Positions 7,951 through 18,110 of a stretch of DNA of 64,000 bases are shown piece after piece. Numbering within the stretch: position 1 is the first letter of the stretch; each line of letters opens with the position of its first letter. The notes below the pieces were generated by a model. It saw nothing but the letters and a program-made list of their open reading frames with translations. It did not search any database and was not told the origin of the DNA. A program made the position numbers and the translations under genes. The stretch comes from Oceanospirillum maris DSM 6286 (GTDB lineage Bacteria; Pseudomonadota; Gammaproteobacteria; Pseudomonadales; Halomonadaceae): NCBI RefSeq assembly GCF_000422865.1, contig NZ_KE383937.1:11284-75283 (forward strand), read 5' to 3'.

Positions 7951-8540
7951 GGTTGATTTGAAACCATATTCACCACGCTTTGAACGTTTATTGAACGGCC
8001 ATCATTTGTGGATTCACTGATGTTTTTAGACATGGTCGGTAGTGTAATATAGCTTAATTGGCGGGCAACGCGGTTCGCAAGATCCCGCTCCATTTCAAAG
8101 CGTAGAGCTGCTAGGTCGCTGGCTTCGCTGTATAGATTGTCGCTACTACTATAGGTGCGAGTAGCTTTAAGGGTTGACTGAGGTGCAACAGGCTTACCTT
8201 CTGCATCCCGTAGTTGATAATCAACCTCTGCATAAAGGTTGTAGCTACTGGAGCCTGAGGTAAAAGTCGTTTGCTGTGACCTATGGCGGACATTGCCTAA
8301 CCAAAGGTGCCAGCGTGCGCTTTCTTTGTTTTTCAATAACACAACATTTCCCTGAGCTAGCTGGGTGGTTAAGGTGTTATAAAAAACAGAGGATTGTTCG
8401 GTCAGGTACAGTGGCGAGAGTTCAGCCGGAAAACCGGCTGACCCTCGCAATTGAAAGCCGCAGCTACTGACGAAAATCGCCAGAAAAACTGCGCCTAACG
8501 CTTTAGGTATAGACAAGGGTTTTGTCTTTTGCAAATTCAT
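7947..8540 (-). CDS. lptE: LPS-assembly lipoprotein LptE
   Basis: Outer-membrane lipoprotein that plugs the LptD barrel and takes part in lipopolysaccharide insertion. After a positively charged N-terminus, a hydrophobic stretch ends in the lipobox VSSC, followed by GFQLRG, the hallmark start of mature LptE (lipidated Cys at about residue 27). The 197-residue length is typical. It overlaps holA by 4 bases. A 26-bp perfect palindrome lies 11 bases upstream of its start codon, and the ribosome site is weak. Confidence 0.95.
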   Translation of the reverse strand: MNLQKTKPLSIPKALGAVFLAIFVSSCGFQLRGSAGFPAELSPLYLTEQSSVFYNTLTTQLAQGNVVLLKNKESARWHLWLGNVRHRSQQTTFTSGSSSYNLYAEVDYQLRDAEGKPVAPQSTLKATRTYSSSDNLYSEASDLAALRFEMERDLANRVARQLSYITLPTMSKNISESTNDGRSINVQSVVNMVSNQP

Positions 8541-8551
8541 CTGTGTTCCAT

Positions 8552-8577
8552 TGATCGAGCTTAATTAAGCTCGATCA
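8552..8577. repeat. 26-bp perfect palindrome in the leuS-lptE intergenic region
   Basis: Arms TGATCGAGCTTAA and TTAAGCTCGATCA are perfect reverse complements with no spacer. On the minus strand it stands between leuS and lptE, directly before the lptE ribosome site, and is not followed by a T-run. It could be an operator or an RNA hairpin that limits lptE translation. Confidence 0.85.
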
Positions 8578-8687
8578 GCTTGCAGTTATTCATCATGATA
8601 TCCATCTGGCCGGCGGTTCGCTTTTAACTTATAAGCTATTTAGCTTACGCCACTGACCAGTGGGATACCCGTTTGTTACAAGGCGCG

Positions 8688-11273
<2,586 letters not shown>

Positions 11274-11433
11274 TTTGGCGCTTAAAGAGCAGAGACGGTA
11301 TTTAAATCGTAAATTCGCCAATGCCAGCGTGAAACCCCTAAGTTTACCTTAGAGACTGGCTAACAGGTAGAGGTAAGAGTGTGAACGGATGGGAAGAGTA
11401 CAAGCTTAGAGTATAAAACGCCTCTATTTTGAG

Positions 11434-11474
11434 GGATTTTAAGTAAAGACCAGAAGGTTTTGAAGTAAAAAGAC
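11434..11474 (+). repeat. two-copy degenerate direct repeat, 22-bp period
   Basis: GGATTTTAAGTAAAGAC (11434-11450) recurs as GGTTTTGAAGTAAAAAGAC (11456-11474). The AAGTAAA cores are exactly 22 bp apart. Confidence 0.6.
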
Positions 11475-11623
11475 TTGGCTCAATAGTGCTTAACAATAAG
11501 AGCGATAAGAATACGATCTTTCATCCCGTGACAGAATGCTTCAGATAGTAAATACTCAATATAAATAAGGTGATTGCTATCTGGATCATCGGTAAAATTG
11601 TTATCTGTCAATAAGGAGACATT

Positions 11624-12175
11624 ATGTCAGATAAAGCCCCTGGAAACCGTTCAAATGATAACGAAAAGCTTGCACGTCACTATGACAGTGCTTTGGTTCG
11701 CATTGAAGAACGCTTAGCCGATGTAGAACAGGCGACACTCGATACGCTGCAAAAAGAGATTCGTGATGCGGTAGAATTTGAACAAGACTTAGAACGCCTG
11801 ACTAAAGATGAAGTCTCTTTACTCACCACTTGGCTGAATCGTGATCTGCAGGATCTAGGTCATTTTGTGAATACAACAGGCCGTGGTTTAGGAGAATGGC
11901 TGAATATCGACCTTTCAGCCTTGGAGCTGTCTTTGCTGGAAGCCTTACAATCGGTTGCTGATAAAACTCGGGTCGACCAGTTAGAGCTTGAGCAGAAATT
12001 GGAAAGTGATCCTAGTATCTATATTGAAGGTGAGCTGGCCACTGCTGGCTCTTTTAGTTGCACAGAATGTGAAAAAATAGTCGTTGTGACGCACACGCGA
12101 CCTGTCGAACGCTGCCATCGTTGCGGTAATCATCTGTTTCATCGGGTTAGTCAATACCATAGCGCTCATAAATAG
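11624..12175 (+). CDS. zinc-ribbon protein of the DUF1451/YbeL family
   Basis: A 183-residue soluble protein preceded by AAGGAGA. The first 140 residues are helical and acidic, with ERLTKDEVSLLTTWLNRDLQDL matching the E. coli YbeL layout. The C-terminal zinc ribbon has CTEC and CHRC pairs (about residues 144-147 and 165-168). Family function is unknown. It is about 20 residues longer than YbeL, mostly at the N-terminus. tsaB follows 100 bases downstream on the same strand. Confidence 0.85.
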   Translation: MSDKAPGNRSNDNEKLARHYDSALVRIEERLADVEQATLDTLQKEIRDAVEFEQDLERLTKDEVSLLTTWLNRDLQDLGHFVNTTGRGLGEWLNIDLSALELSLLEALQSVADKTRVDQLELEQKLESDPSIYIEGELATAGSFSCTECEKIVVVTHTRPVERCHRCGNHLFHRVSQYHSAHK

Positions 12176-12275
12176 GTCTGAAGGTCTCTTGGGAGGCCTT
12201 TTGTCGTTAAATTTCGCTCTTGTGGAATGAATGCGTATAATTGCTATCTTTCTTTCGCTTTTAGGCAGATGACAG

Positions 12276-12983
12276 ATGGCACGCATTCTCGCATTAGATA
12301 CCTCAACGGAGGCCTGCTCGGTCGCTCTGAAACTGGATGATCAGGTACTGGAGGATTTTCGGCTGGTACCTCGTAAACATACTCAGCTCTTATTACCGAT
12401 GATTGAGGGTATTTTGGCGGAAGGTGGCGTTAAACTTAGTGACCTTGATGGGATCGCCTTTGCCAACGGCCCTGGTTCTTTTACGGGTTTGCGCATTGCA
12501 ACAGGTGTTGTTCAAGGGTTAGCCTTTGGGGCGAATCTTCCTGTTATTCCCGTAACAACCTTAGAAACAATGGCGTTTACGTTGTTTCGTGAGCGTTTCG
12601 CTCACTATATTATCGCCTCTTTGGATGCTCGTATGGGTGAGGTCTATTGGGCGGCGTATCACTGGAATGGGCAGGGGTTTGACTGCCTTGCAGAGCCTGA
12701 AGTGATCGCCCCTGATCAAGTGGCGCTGATTAATCCTATTCCTGACGCTGATTGGGTTGGAGCCGGTAATGGCTGGCAACTACTCGACCAGTTCTCTCCT
12801 GTTATGCAAAGCCTGTTGCAGCAAACCTATGCGGATCTACTGCCTAAAGCCGGTGATATTGCTCGCTTGGCTGAACTGTATTGGCAGCAAGGTAAAACCG
12901 TGAGAGCTGAAGACGCAATGCCGGTTTATTTACGGGATAACGTGGCTTTTAAAAAAGGTGAAGGCCCCCACGGTAAAAAGTAA
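12276..12983 (+). CDS. tsaB: tRNA N6-threonylcarbamoyladenosine biosynthesis protein TsaB
   Basis: Partner of TsaD and TsaE in making t6A37 on ANN-decoding tRNAs. It starts with MARILALDTSTEACSVAL, the ASKHA-fold phosphate-1 strand. Further landmarks are ANGPGSFTGLRIATGVVQGLA and DARMGEVYWA. The 235-residue length is typical. It has neither the TsaD histidine metal site nor a full ATP site, as expected for TsaB. A five-unit tandem repeat lies immediately after its stop codon. Confidence 0.96.
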   Translation: MARILALDTSTEACSVALKLDDQVLEDFRLVPRKHTQLLLPMIEGILAEGGVKLSDLDGIAFANGPGSFTGLRIATGVVQGLAFGANLPVIPVTTLETMAFTLFRERFAHYIIASLDARMGEVYWAAYHWNGQGFDCLAEPEVIAPDQVALINPIPDADWVGAGNGWQLLDQFSPVMQSLLQQTYADLLPKAGDIARLAELYWQQGKTVRAEDAMPVYLRDNVAFKKGEGPHGKK

Positions 12984-13004
12984 AGGCTCAGTCTATTGAA
13001 GATA

Positions 13005-13103
13005 TTAAGACGTTGCTTGGGATATTAAGACTTCTTGGCAACGTTAAGACTTGGTTGAGAAGGTTAAGACTTGGTTAAAGGTGTTAAGACTTTGTTAAGT
13101 ATT
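13005..13103 (+). repeat. five-unit degenerate tandem repeat, about 20-bp period
   Basis: The heptamer TTAAGAC begins at 13005, 13025, 13044, 13064 and 13084, giving periods of 20, 19, 20 and 20 bp. The third and fourth units share TTAAGACTTGGTT. The block lies between the tsaB stop (12983) and the uppP start (13153). It has no unique spacers, so it is not a CRISPR array. Confidence 0.9.
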
Positions 13104-13152
13104 GCCCGTTAGCTTTAAGGTTTTGACAGACTCAAAATAAGGAATGCATTCA

Positions 13153-13950
13153 GTGGACTGGTTTCAAGTTACCTTTTTAGCGTTGATGCAGGGCTTAACC
13201 GAGTTCTTACCGGTTTCAAGCTCAGCGCATCTTATTCTGCCTGCGCAGATTTTTGGTTGGGCCGATCAAGGGCTTGCTTTTGATGTTGCTGTGCATGTGG
13301 GCACCTTGTTAGCGGTTATGCTTTATTTCCAGCAGGATATCCGTCAGATGACGGTTGCTTGGTTTTCTAGTATTTTTAAGCAAAAAAAGAGTCAAGACAG
13401 TTTTCTTGCTTGGGCTGTGATTGTGGCGACTATTCCCGCTGGGCTTGCAGGTTTCTTACTGAATGATTTTATTGCGCTAGAGCTGCGATCTACCTTGGTG
13501 ATTGCGATTACGACCCTTGTCTTTGGCTTCTTACTCTGGTGGGCGGACAGTCAGTGTCGCCGTAACCGGGATGAGCACCAATTTCAAATGCGTGATGCCA
13601 TTTGGATCGGTTTAGCGCAAGCCTTGGCCTTGGTTCCAGGAACGTCACGCTCGGGTATCACCATAACCGCCGCTTTAATGCTGGGTCTTACTCGACAGGC
13701 TGCCGCTCGTTTTAGTTTTTTGTTATCTATTCCACTGATTATGGCCGCAGGGCTATTAAAAGGGATAGAGCTATATCAGGTGGGGACGGAGTCGCAAATT
13801 AGCCACACCTTAGTCGGTGGGGTTATCGCTTTTGGTGCGGCGTTAGTGTGTATTCATCTTTTTCTACGTTTATTAGATCGTACGGGTATGCTGCCCTTTG
13901 TGATTTATCGCTTAGTACTGGGCGTTGTTTTATTCGCTTTCTTTGTTTGA
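13153..13950 (+). CDS. uppP: undecaprenyl-diphosphatase UppP (BacA)
   Basis: Integral membrane phosphatase that recycles the undecaprenyl-PP carrier for peptidoglycan synthesis and confers bacitracin tolerance. The GTG at 13153 is preferred. It lies 9 bases after AAGGA (13139-13143) and gives the family-like start MDWFQV, whereas the ATG at 13144 touches the ribosome site. Conserved motif 1 reads QGLTEFLPVSSSAHL and motif 2 reads VPGTSRSGITITAALMLG. About eight hydrophobic segments are seen in 265 residues. rsmJ follows 20 bases downstream. Confidence 0.95.
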   Translation: MDWFQVTFLALMQGLTEFLPVSSSAHLILPAQIFGWADQGLAFDVAVHVGTLLAVMLYFQQDIRQMTVAWFSSIFKQKKSQDSFLAWAVIVATIPAGLAGFLLNDFIALELRSTLVIAITTLVFGFLLWWADSQCRRNRDEHQFQMRDAIWIGLAQALALVPGTSRSGITITAALMLGLTRQAAARFSFLLSIPLIMAAGLLKGIELYQVGTESQISHTLVGGVIAFGAALVCIHLFLRLLDRTGMLPFVIYRLVLGVVLFAFFV

Positions 13951-13970
13951 TTTAAGGCTCTGTTAACCGC

Positions 13971-14813
13971 ATGACGCACTCTTTGCCGCTTTATTTTTAT
14001 ACACCGCAGGAATCCCAACAGAAAGAGATTCAAGCACTGTTTGACCGTTTACGGCCTCAGCTACCAGAGCATTTGTCCCCTCTATTGGTTGACGAGTTGC
14101 CTAGGGAGGCCGGTGCTCTGGTTTTGTTGCTGGATAGCCAAGGGCTTTCTCTGGGGGAAACAGGCAAAAAAGCGCCTAAGCCGGTTCAGGTGGACTTCAC
14201 TGCTGGGAAAGCGGCTCATCGACGCCAGTTTGGCGGTGGAAAAAGTCAGCTAATCGCTAAAGCAGTTGGTTTACACACAGGGGTAAAGCCTAGAGTCTTG
14301 GATGCCACTGCAGGTCTTGGTGGTGATGCTTTTGTCTTGGCAGGTTTGGGCTGTTCCATGTTGCTGCTTGAGCGGCACCCCGTTGTCGCTGCGCTATTAC
14401 AAGATGGCTTAGAGCGAGGCTTACTTGATCCAGAGGCCGTAGAGGTTGTTTCTCGAATGCCTTTAGTCACAGGCAATGCGATTGATACGATGCAGCAGGC
14501 GGTGACGGAAATGGCGTTTGCCCCGCAGGTGATCTACCTTGATCCCATGTTTCCCTCTAGGGAAAAAACAGCGCAGGTGAAAAAAGAGATGAAGCTGTTT
14601 CATCAGTTGGTGGGTATGGATCAGGATGATGACCAGTTACTTGAAGCGGCATGGGCTTTAGCAACACACCGTGTTGTGGTTAAGCGCCCTAGAAAAGCGC
14701 CAGCGATTACAGGCTTAAGGCCAACTTATGTGTTGGAAGGAAAATCCAGTCGTTATGATATTTACACTAAACGTAAGTTGGATGCGTCAGGTGTCGGGAC
14801 ATTAGAAGAGTAA
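13971..14813 (+). CDS. rsmJ: 16S rRNA (guanine-N2)-methyltransferase RsmJ
   Basis: Methylates G1516 of 16S rRNA (YhiQ family). Landmarks are [20 protein letters not shown], the SAM motif [18 protein letters not shown], and the catalytic-loop stretch [13 protein letters not shown]. Length is 280 residues against 250 in E. coli; the extra residues are mostly at the N-terminus. It is probably cotranscribed with uppP and ends before a bidirectional hairpin. Confidence 0.94.
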   Translation: MTHSLPLYFYTPQESQQKEIQALFDRLRPQLPEHLSPLLVDELPREAGALVLLLDSQGLSLGETGKKAPKPVQVDFTAGKAAHRRQFGGGKSQLIAKAVGLHTGVKPRVLDATAGLGGDAFVLAGLGCSMLLLERHPVVAALLQDGLERGLLDPEAVEVVSRMPLVTGNAIDTMQQAVTEMAFAPQVIYLDPMFPSREKTAQVKKEMKLFHQLVGMDQDDDQLLEAAWALATHRVVVKRPRKAPAITGLRPTYVLEGKSSRYDIYTKRKLDASGVGTLEE

Positions 14814-14842
14814 GTCTTGATACCCTGTGATGTAATAGCAAA

Positions 14843-14869
14843 ACGGGGAGTCTTGGCTCCCCGTGTTTT
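14843..14869. terminator. bidirectional rho-independent terminator
   Basis: ACGGGGAG (14843-14850) pairs with CTCCCCGT (14857-14864). T-rich sequence follows on both strands. It separates rsmJ from the convergent gene at 14897. Confidence 0.8.
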
Positions 14870-14896
14870 ATGTTTGTTCGTCTTTCAGACTAAATA

Positions 14897-15343
14897 CTAG
14901 TCTTCTATATGCTCTGCGTTCAAGGTGCCCAGAATAAAGCCACCAACCTCTGAGATACGACCACGCCACCACATACCACGATTATTAGGAATTGGAGCGC
15001 CGGCGGTGTTGAAAAAACGTGCGCCTTCTAGGTGGATAAAGTTAGCACCGTGCTCTTCTGGGTCATCCGTTTGACCATCGTACAAGCTTGCGTATTTGTT
15101 GAAGGCTTGTTCGATATTTTTCAGTGCTTCTTTATTGCCAAAAGCAACGGATGTTTCGGATATGAATTCCGCAGAGAAACCATCAAAGTACTTACGCCCA
15201 TTAACAATATGGCCTGATACTAAGAAGCCATCCATTTGTAGTGTGATACCGATTTCAATATCACTATTGTTGACGGTGCTCACGAGATTTTCTAAAAACC
15301 AATCTTTGTTCTGATCCATCGTACTTTCCTGTGTGTGACTCAT
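14897..15343 (-). CDS. GvpU-like protein (gas vesicle accessory-type domain), orphan
   Basis: A 148-residue acidic soluble protein. The order DWFLENLVSTVNNSDIEIGITLQMDGFLVSG, then FIHLEGARFF, then WWRGRISEVGGFILGTL matches my memory of GvpU from Bacillus gas-vesicle clusters (all quoted parts are split runs of one region). No other gvp gene is in the window, so a gas-vesicle role is not supported by context. Two starts are possible: the one given follows AGGAGC, and a second ATG eight codons later also follows a good ribosome site (AGGAAAG). A conserved domain of unknown role is the safe reading. Confidence 0.6.
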   Translation of the reverse strand: MSHTQESTMDQNKDWFLENLVSTVNNSDIEIGITLQMDGFLVSGHIVNGRKYFDGFSAEFISETSVAFGNKEALKNIEQAFNKYASLYDGQTDDPEEHGANFIHLEGARFFNTAGAPIPNNRGMWWRGRISEVGGFILGTLNAEHIED

Positions 15344-15495
15344 TTATCTGCTCCTAATTGGCTTTTATTTATTACTAACATCAGTATTAAATCAACGGTG
15401 ATGCTAACACAGCTATCCGTTAAAAAAACGACAAAAGCCGCGACAAATTGTATCTTCTGCATGGGATGAAGCTACTGGACAAATGACCTTCATCG

Positions 15496-18000
15496 TTAAG
15501 GTAAAGGCCGAGCTTTAGGCTGACTGGCAAGCTGTCGAATACTGTGGCGCAATGCTGGATCAAATAAAGGACGACACTGTACCGAAAAGGTTTCTAACGC
15601 TTGGGAAAAGTGTAGGTGTCCGTCTTCCAACCAAAGATAGCCCTGTTCTAGTAATAATTCAGACAGCTGTTTAAATAGCGGTTTATGAAAGTACTCAGGA
15701 GCATTCAAACCATGCAGAATAGAAAGCCGTTGCGCTAGTATTTGGCATTCTGCTTCAAGGCTTTCAGTGGTAAAGCTACCACTACCGTGATGTCGTAGAA
15801 GAGCGATCATTAAATAGCCTCGCTCAAGGCTCGGCTGAATCGGGCGAGCTAATAGTGTTAATAATACGCCTTTATCTTGGTAAGGGTCGACGCGAGCCAG
15901 TTGCTCACCGTTATCCGTTAGAACGCCTTGCTCGATCAGCTGTTGGAGTAGGTTATCAACGTGCTGATGCATACCGGCTTTATCCCAAGGCAGGAATAAC
16001 TCTTTTGCAATAAGGGGGTAAAGCACCTGTAATAGCTCATGGAGCTGCGTCCGTGACTGTTGGCTATTTTGATTAAAGCAAAAAGCAATGAGGGATGGCA
16101 GGGCAAATAGGTGCAGAATATTATTTCTATACCATGTCATTAAAAGAGCTTGTTGCTCATTGAGCTGTAGTAGGTCGCCATAGTGGTGGTTGAGACGAGT
16201 AATTAGCTGTAGTTTTTCTGCTTCTGCAATGAGTTGTTCTGAAGTTTGAGTGTTTATGGGTGCATGGCCGCTGTACTGTAATCGATTATGAAGGGTCTGG
16301 CAGAGCTGAATAAACTGATTCAGGCTAGATTCTTCTAAAGTGAAGCTTGGCGCGGTTAGTAAACCAAGAGCTGTTAAGTTAGCAGCATTTAGTGTTGCGG
16401 TGCTGTTGATACCCACAGCAACTTGCTGAGAAAGGGTTTGAACCGCCTGAGGTAGCCAGTCAGGTTTGCCCTCGTTTTGATCGTTATTCCAATGGGGAAT
16501 GGTCGTATCAAGTGTCTGTTTCAGGTCGATAGGCTGACCAAAGGCCAGATTGACTTTTCCGAAGTGCTCTTTAAGGGTTTTAAGGGATCGTATAAGACCG
16601 ATAATCGATTCACCTTTTTTCTCTTTGCCTCGGAGTTCACCGAGATAGGTGCGGCCTTCAACGACCTTTTCATAGCCAATATAAACAGGAATTAACTGGA
16701 TATGGCGGTGAGGGTTACGTAAGTACCCTTGAATGGTCATGGATAGCATGCCGGGTTTAGGCACAAGGGTTCGCCCTGTTCGGCTGCGACCACCCTCTAT
16801 AAAGTACTCTGTGGCGTAGCCTTTATTCAGTAGCATAAACAGGTATTCAGAAAATACAGCGGCATACAGCGGGTTATCACGGAAACTACGACGAATAAAG
16901 AAAGCACCGCCACGCCTTAATAACGCCCCCACAATGGGAAGGTTCAAGTTAATACCTGCAGCGACATGGGGTGGCGTTAAACCTTGATTATAAAGGGCGT
17001 AAGAGAGCAGCAGGTAATCCATATGGCTTCTATGACAGGGTACATAAACAAGCGTATTGTTTTTGGCACTTTCTTGTACCTGTTCAATGTTATGTATATT
17101 GACCCCTTGATAGAGACGGTTCCACAGCCAGCTAAGTAGAATATCAAACAGCTTTACCGTGCTGTAAGAGACATTGGCCACAATCTCATCGGCGTATTTC
17201 TCTGCTTTTTGCTGAGCTTTTTGACTGCTAAACCCCTGCTCTTTAACCGCGGATTGTACCGCCGACTGAATACGGGGGCTGCGGATTAACTGACGAATCA
17301 ACTGCTTGCGATCGGGTAATTCCGGGCCGGTAACGCTAATGCGGGTTTGTCGAAAGTGAACACGCAGTAAGCGGGCGGTCTTGCGCACATGCTGGTTAAT
17401 TAATGTTGATTCAGGACTGGTCGCGATTAGTGCTCTAAGGGATACAGGTTCAGCAAAGTGAACGAGGGTATGCCGCCCATGAAAAATAATGGCTCCTAAG
17501 CGCTTGATGCTTTGGTGTAGCCAGCCTCTTTGATCCGAAAACCGGTTAAGCCAATGACGCTCTTGACCTGGCGAACGCCCCCAAAAAATAGTGACAGGTA
17601 CTAGCTTAATATCTTGCTCTGGGTGTTCTAAAAGATGGGCCATCATACGTGTTAGACGTGGCGATACACGATGCTCTGCTAAGCCCTTCAGTCCATAGTG
17701 ATTCATGTGCAGTGCAATTAAGCGGGCGTCTTTGCTAACCGTTTCGCTGCCCTGTTCTGACCAAGGTAGTCCATATTGGCGCGTTATGCGGCTAAGTAAG
17801 ATCCGATCCGTTAGACTCTTATTGCCTAAAGCGTAACAATATTGCCCTTCGGTTTTGGCTAAAGCAGGAAGCGGGCGATGAAAGCTAACCCGTATAAAGG
17901 GTTGCATTAGGCGCTCGATAACGACCATTAACAGCCGTATCAAGCGATCTGTAAGACGATCTGCGCGTTGTTTATCTCGGGCAGGATAGATCATTGGCAC
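15496..18000 (-). CDS. plsB: glycerol-3-phosphate 1-O-acyltransferase PlsB
   Basis: Inner-membrane enzyme that transfers an acyl chain to sn-glycerol-3-phosphate, the first step of phospholipid synthesis. The acyltransferase block I reads VPCHRSHMDYLLL (HX4D, about residue 321). Block II is GGAFFIRRSFRDNPLY, block III is EYFIEGGRSRTGR, and block IV is the later LIPVYIGYEKV. Length is 834 residues against 807 in E. coli. It is transcribed divergently from the ABC exporter at 18111, with a short shared promoter region. Confidence 0.97.
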   Translation of the reverse strand: MPMIYPARDKQRADRLTDRLIRLLMVVIERLMQPFIRVSFHRPLPALAKTEGQYCYALGNKSLTDRILLSRITRQYGLPWSEQGSETVSKDARLIALHMNHYGLKGLAEHRVSPRLTRMMAHLLEHPEQDIKLVPVTIFWGRSPGQERHWLNRFSDQRGWLHQSIKRLGAIIFHGRHTLVHFAEPVSLRALIATSPESTLINQHVRKTARLLRVHFRQTRISVTGPELPDRKQLIRQLIRSPRIQSAVQSAVKEQGFSSQKAQQKAEKYADEIVANVSYSTVKLFDILLSWLWNRLYQGVNIHNIEQVQESAKNNTLVYVPCHRSHMDYLLLSYALYNQGLTPPHVAAGINLNLPIVGALLRRGGAFFIRRSFRDNPLYAAVFSEYLFMLLNKGYATEYFIEGGRSRTGRTLVPKPGMLSMTIQGYLRNPHRHIQLIPVYIGYEKVVEGRTYLGELRGKEKKGESIIGLIRSLKTLKEHFGKVNLAFGQPIDLKQTLDTTIPHWNNDQNEGKPDWLPQAVQTLSQQVAVGINSTATLNAANLTALGLLTAPSFTLEESSLNQFIQLCQTLHNRLQYSGHAPINTQTSEQLIAEAEKLQLITRLNHHYGDLLQLNEQQALLMTWYRNNILHLFALPSLIAFCFNQNSQQSRTQLHELLQVLYPLIAKELFLPWDKAGMHQHVDNLLQQLIEQGVLTDNGEQLARVDPYQDKGVLLTLLARPIQPSLERGYLMIALLRHHGSGSFTTESLEAECQILAQRLSILHGLNAPEYFHKPLFKQLSELLLEQGYLWLEDGHLHFSQALETFSVQCRPLFDPALRHSIRQLASQPKARPLP

Positions 18001-18110
18001 TGAGTTCCTGTTTCATTGTTATTATATAGACTGTTTTTTTAGGACATACGCGATGGCATCGCTAACAGCTTGTCGCAAACGTTCATTATACCTGATTAGG
18101 AGTGTCACAT

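Noticed and set aside
13005-13103. CRISPR array after tsaB
   Set aside because: The period is 20 bp with no distinct unique spacers and there are no cas genes in the window.
13123-13128. TTGACA just before uppP as a promoter -35 box
   Set aside because: A matching -10 box would fall inside the ribosome site and start region of uppP, and none is seen.
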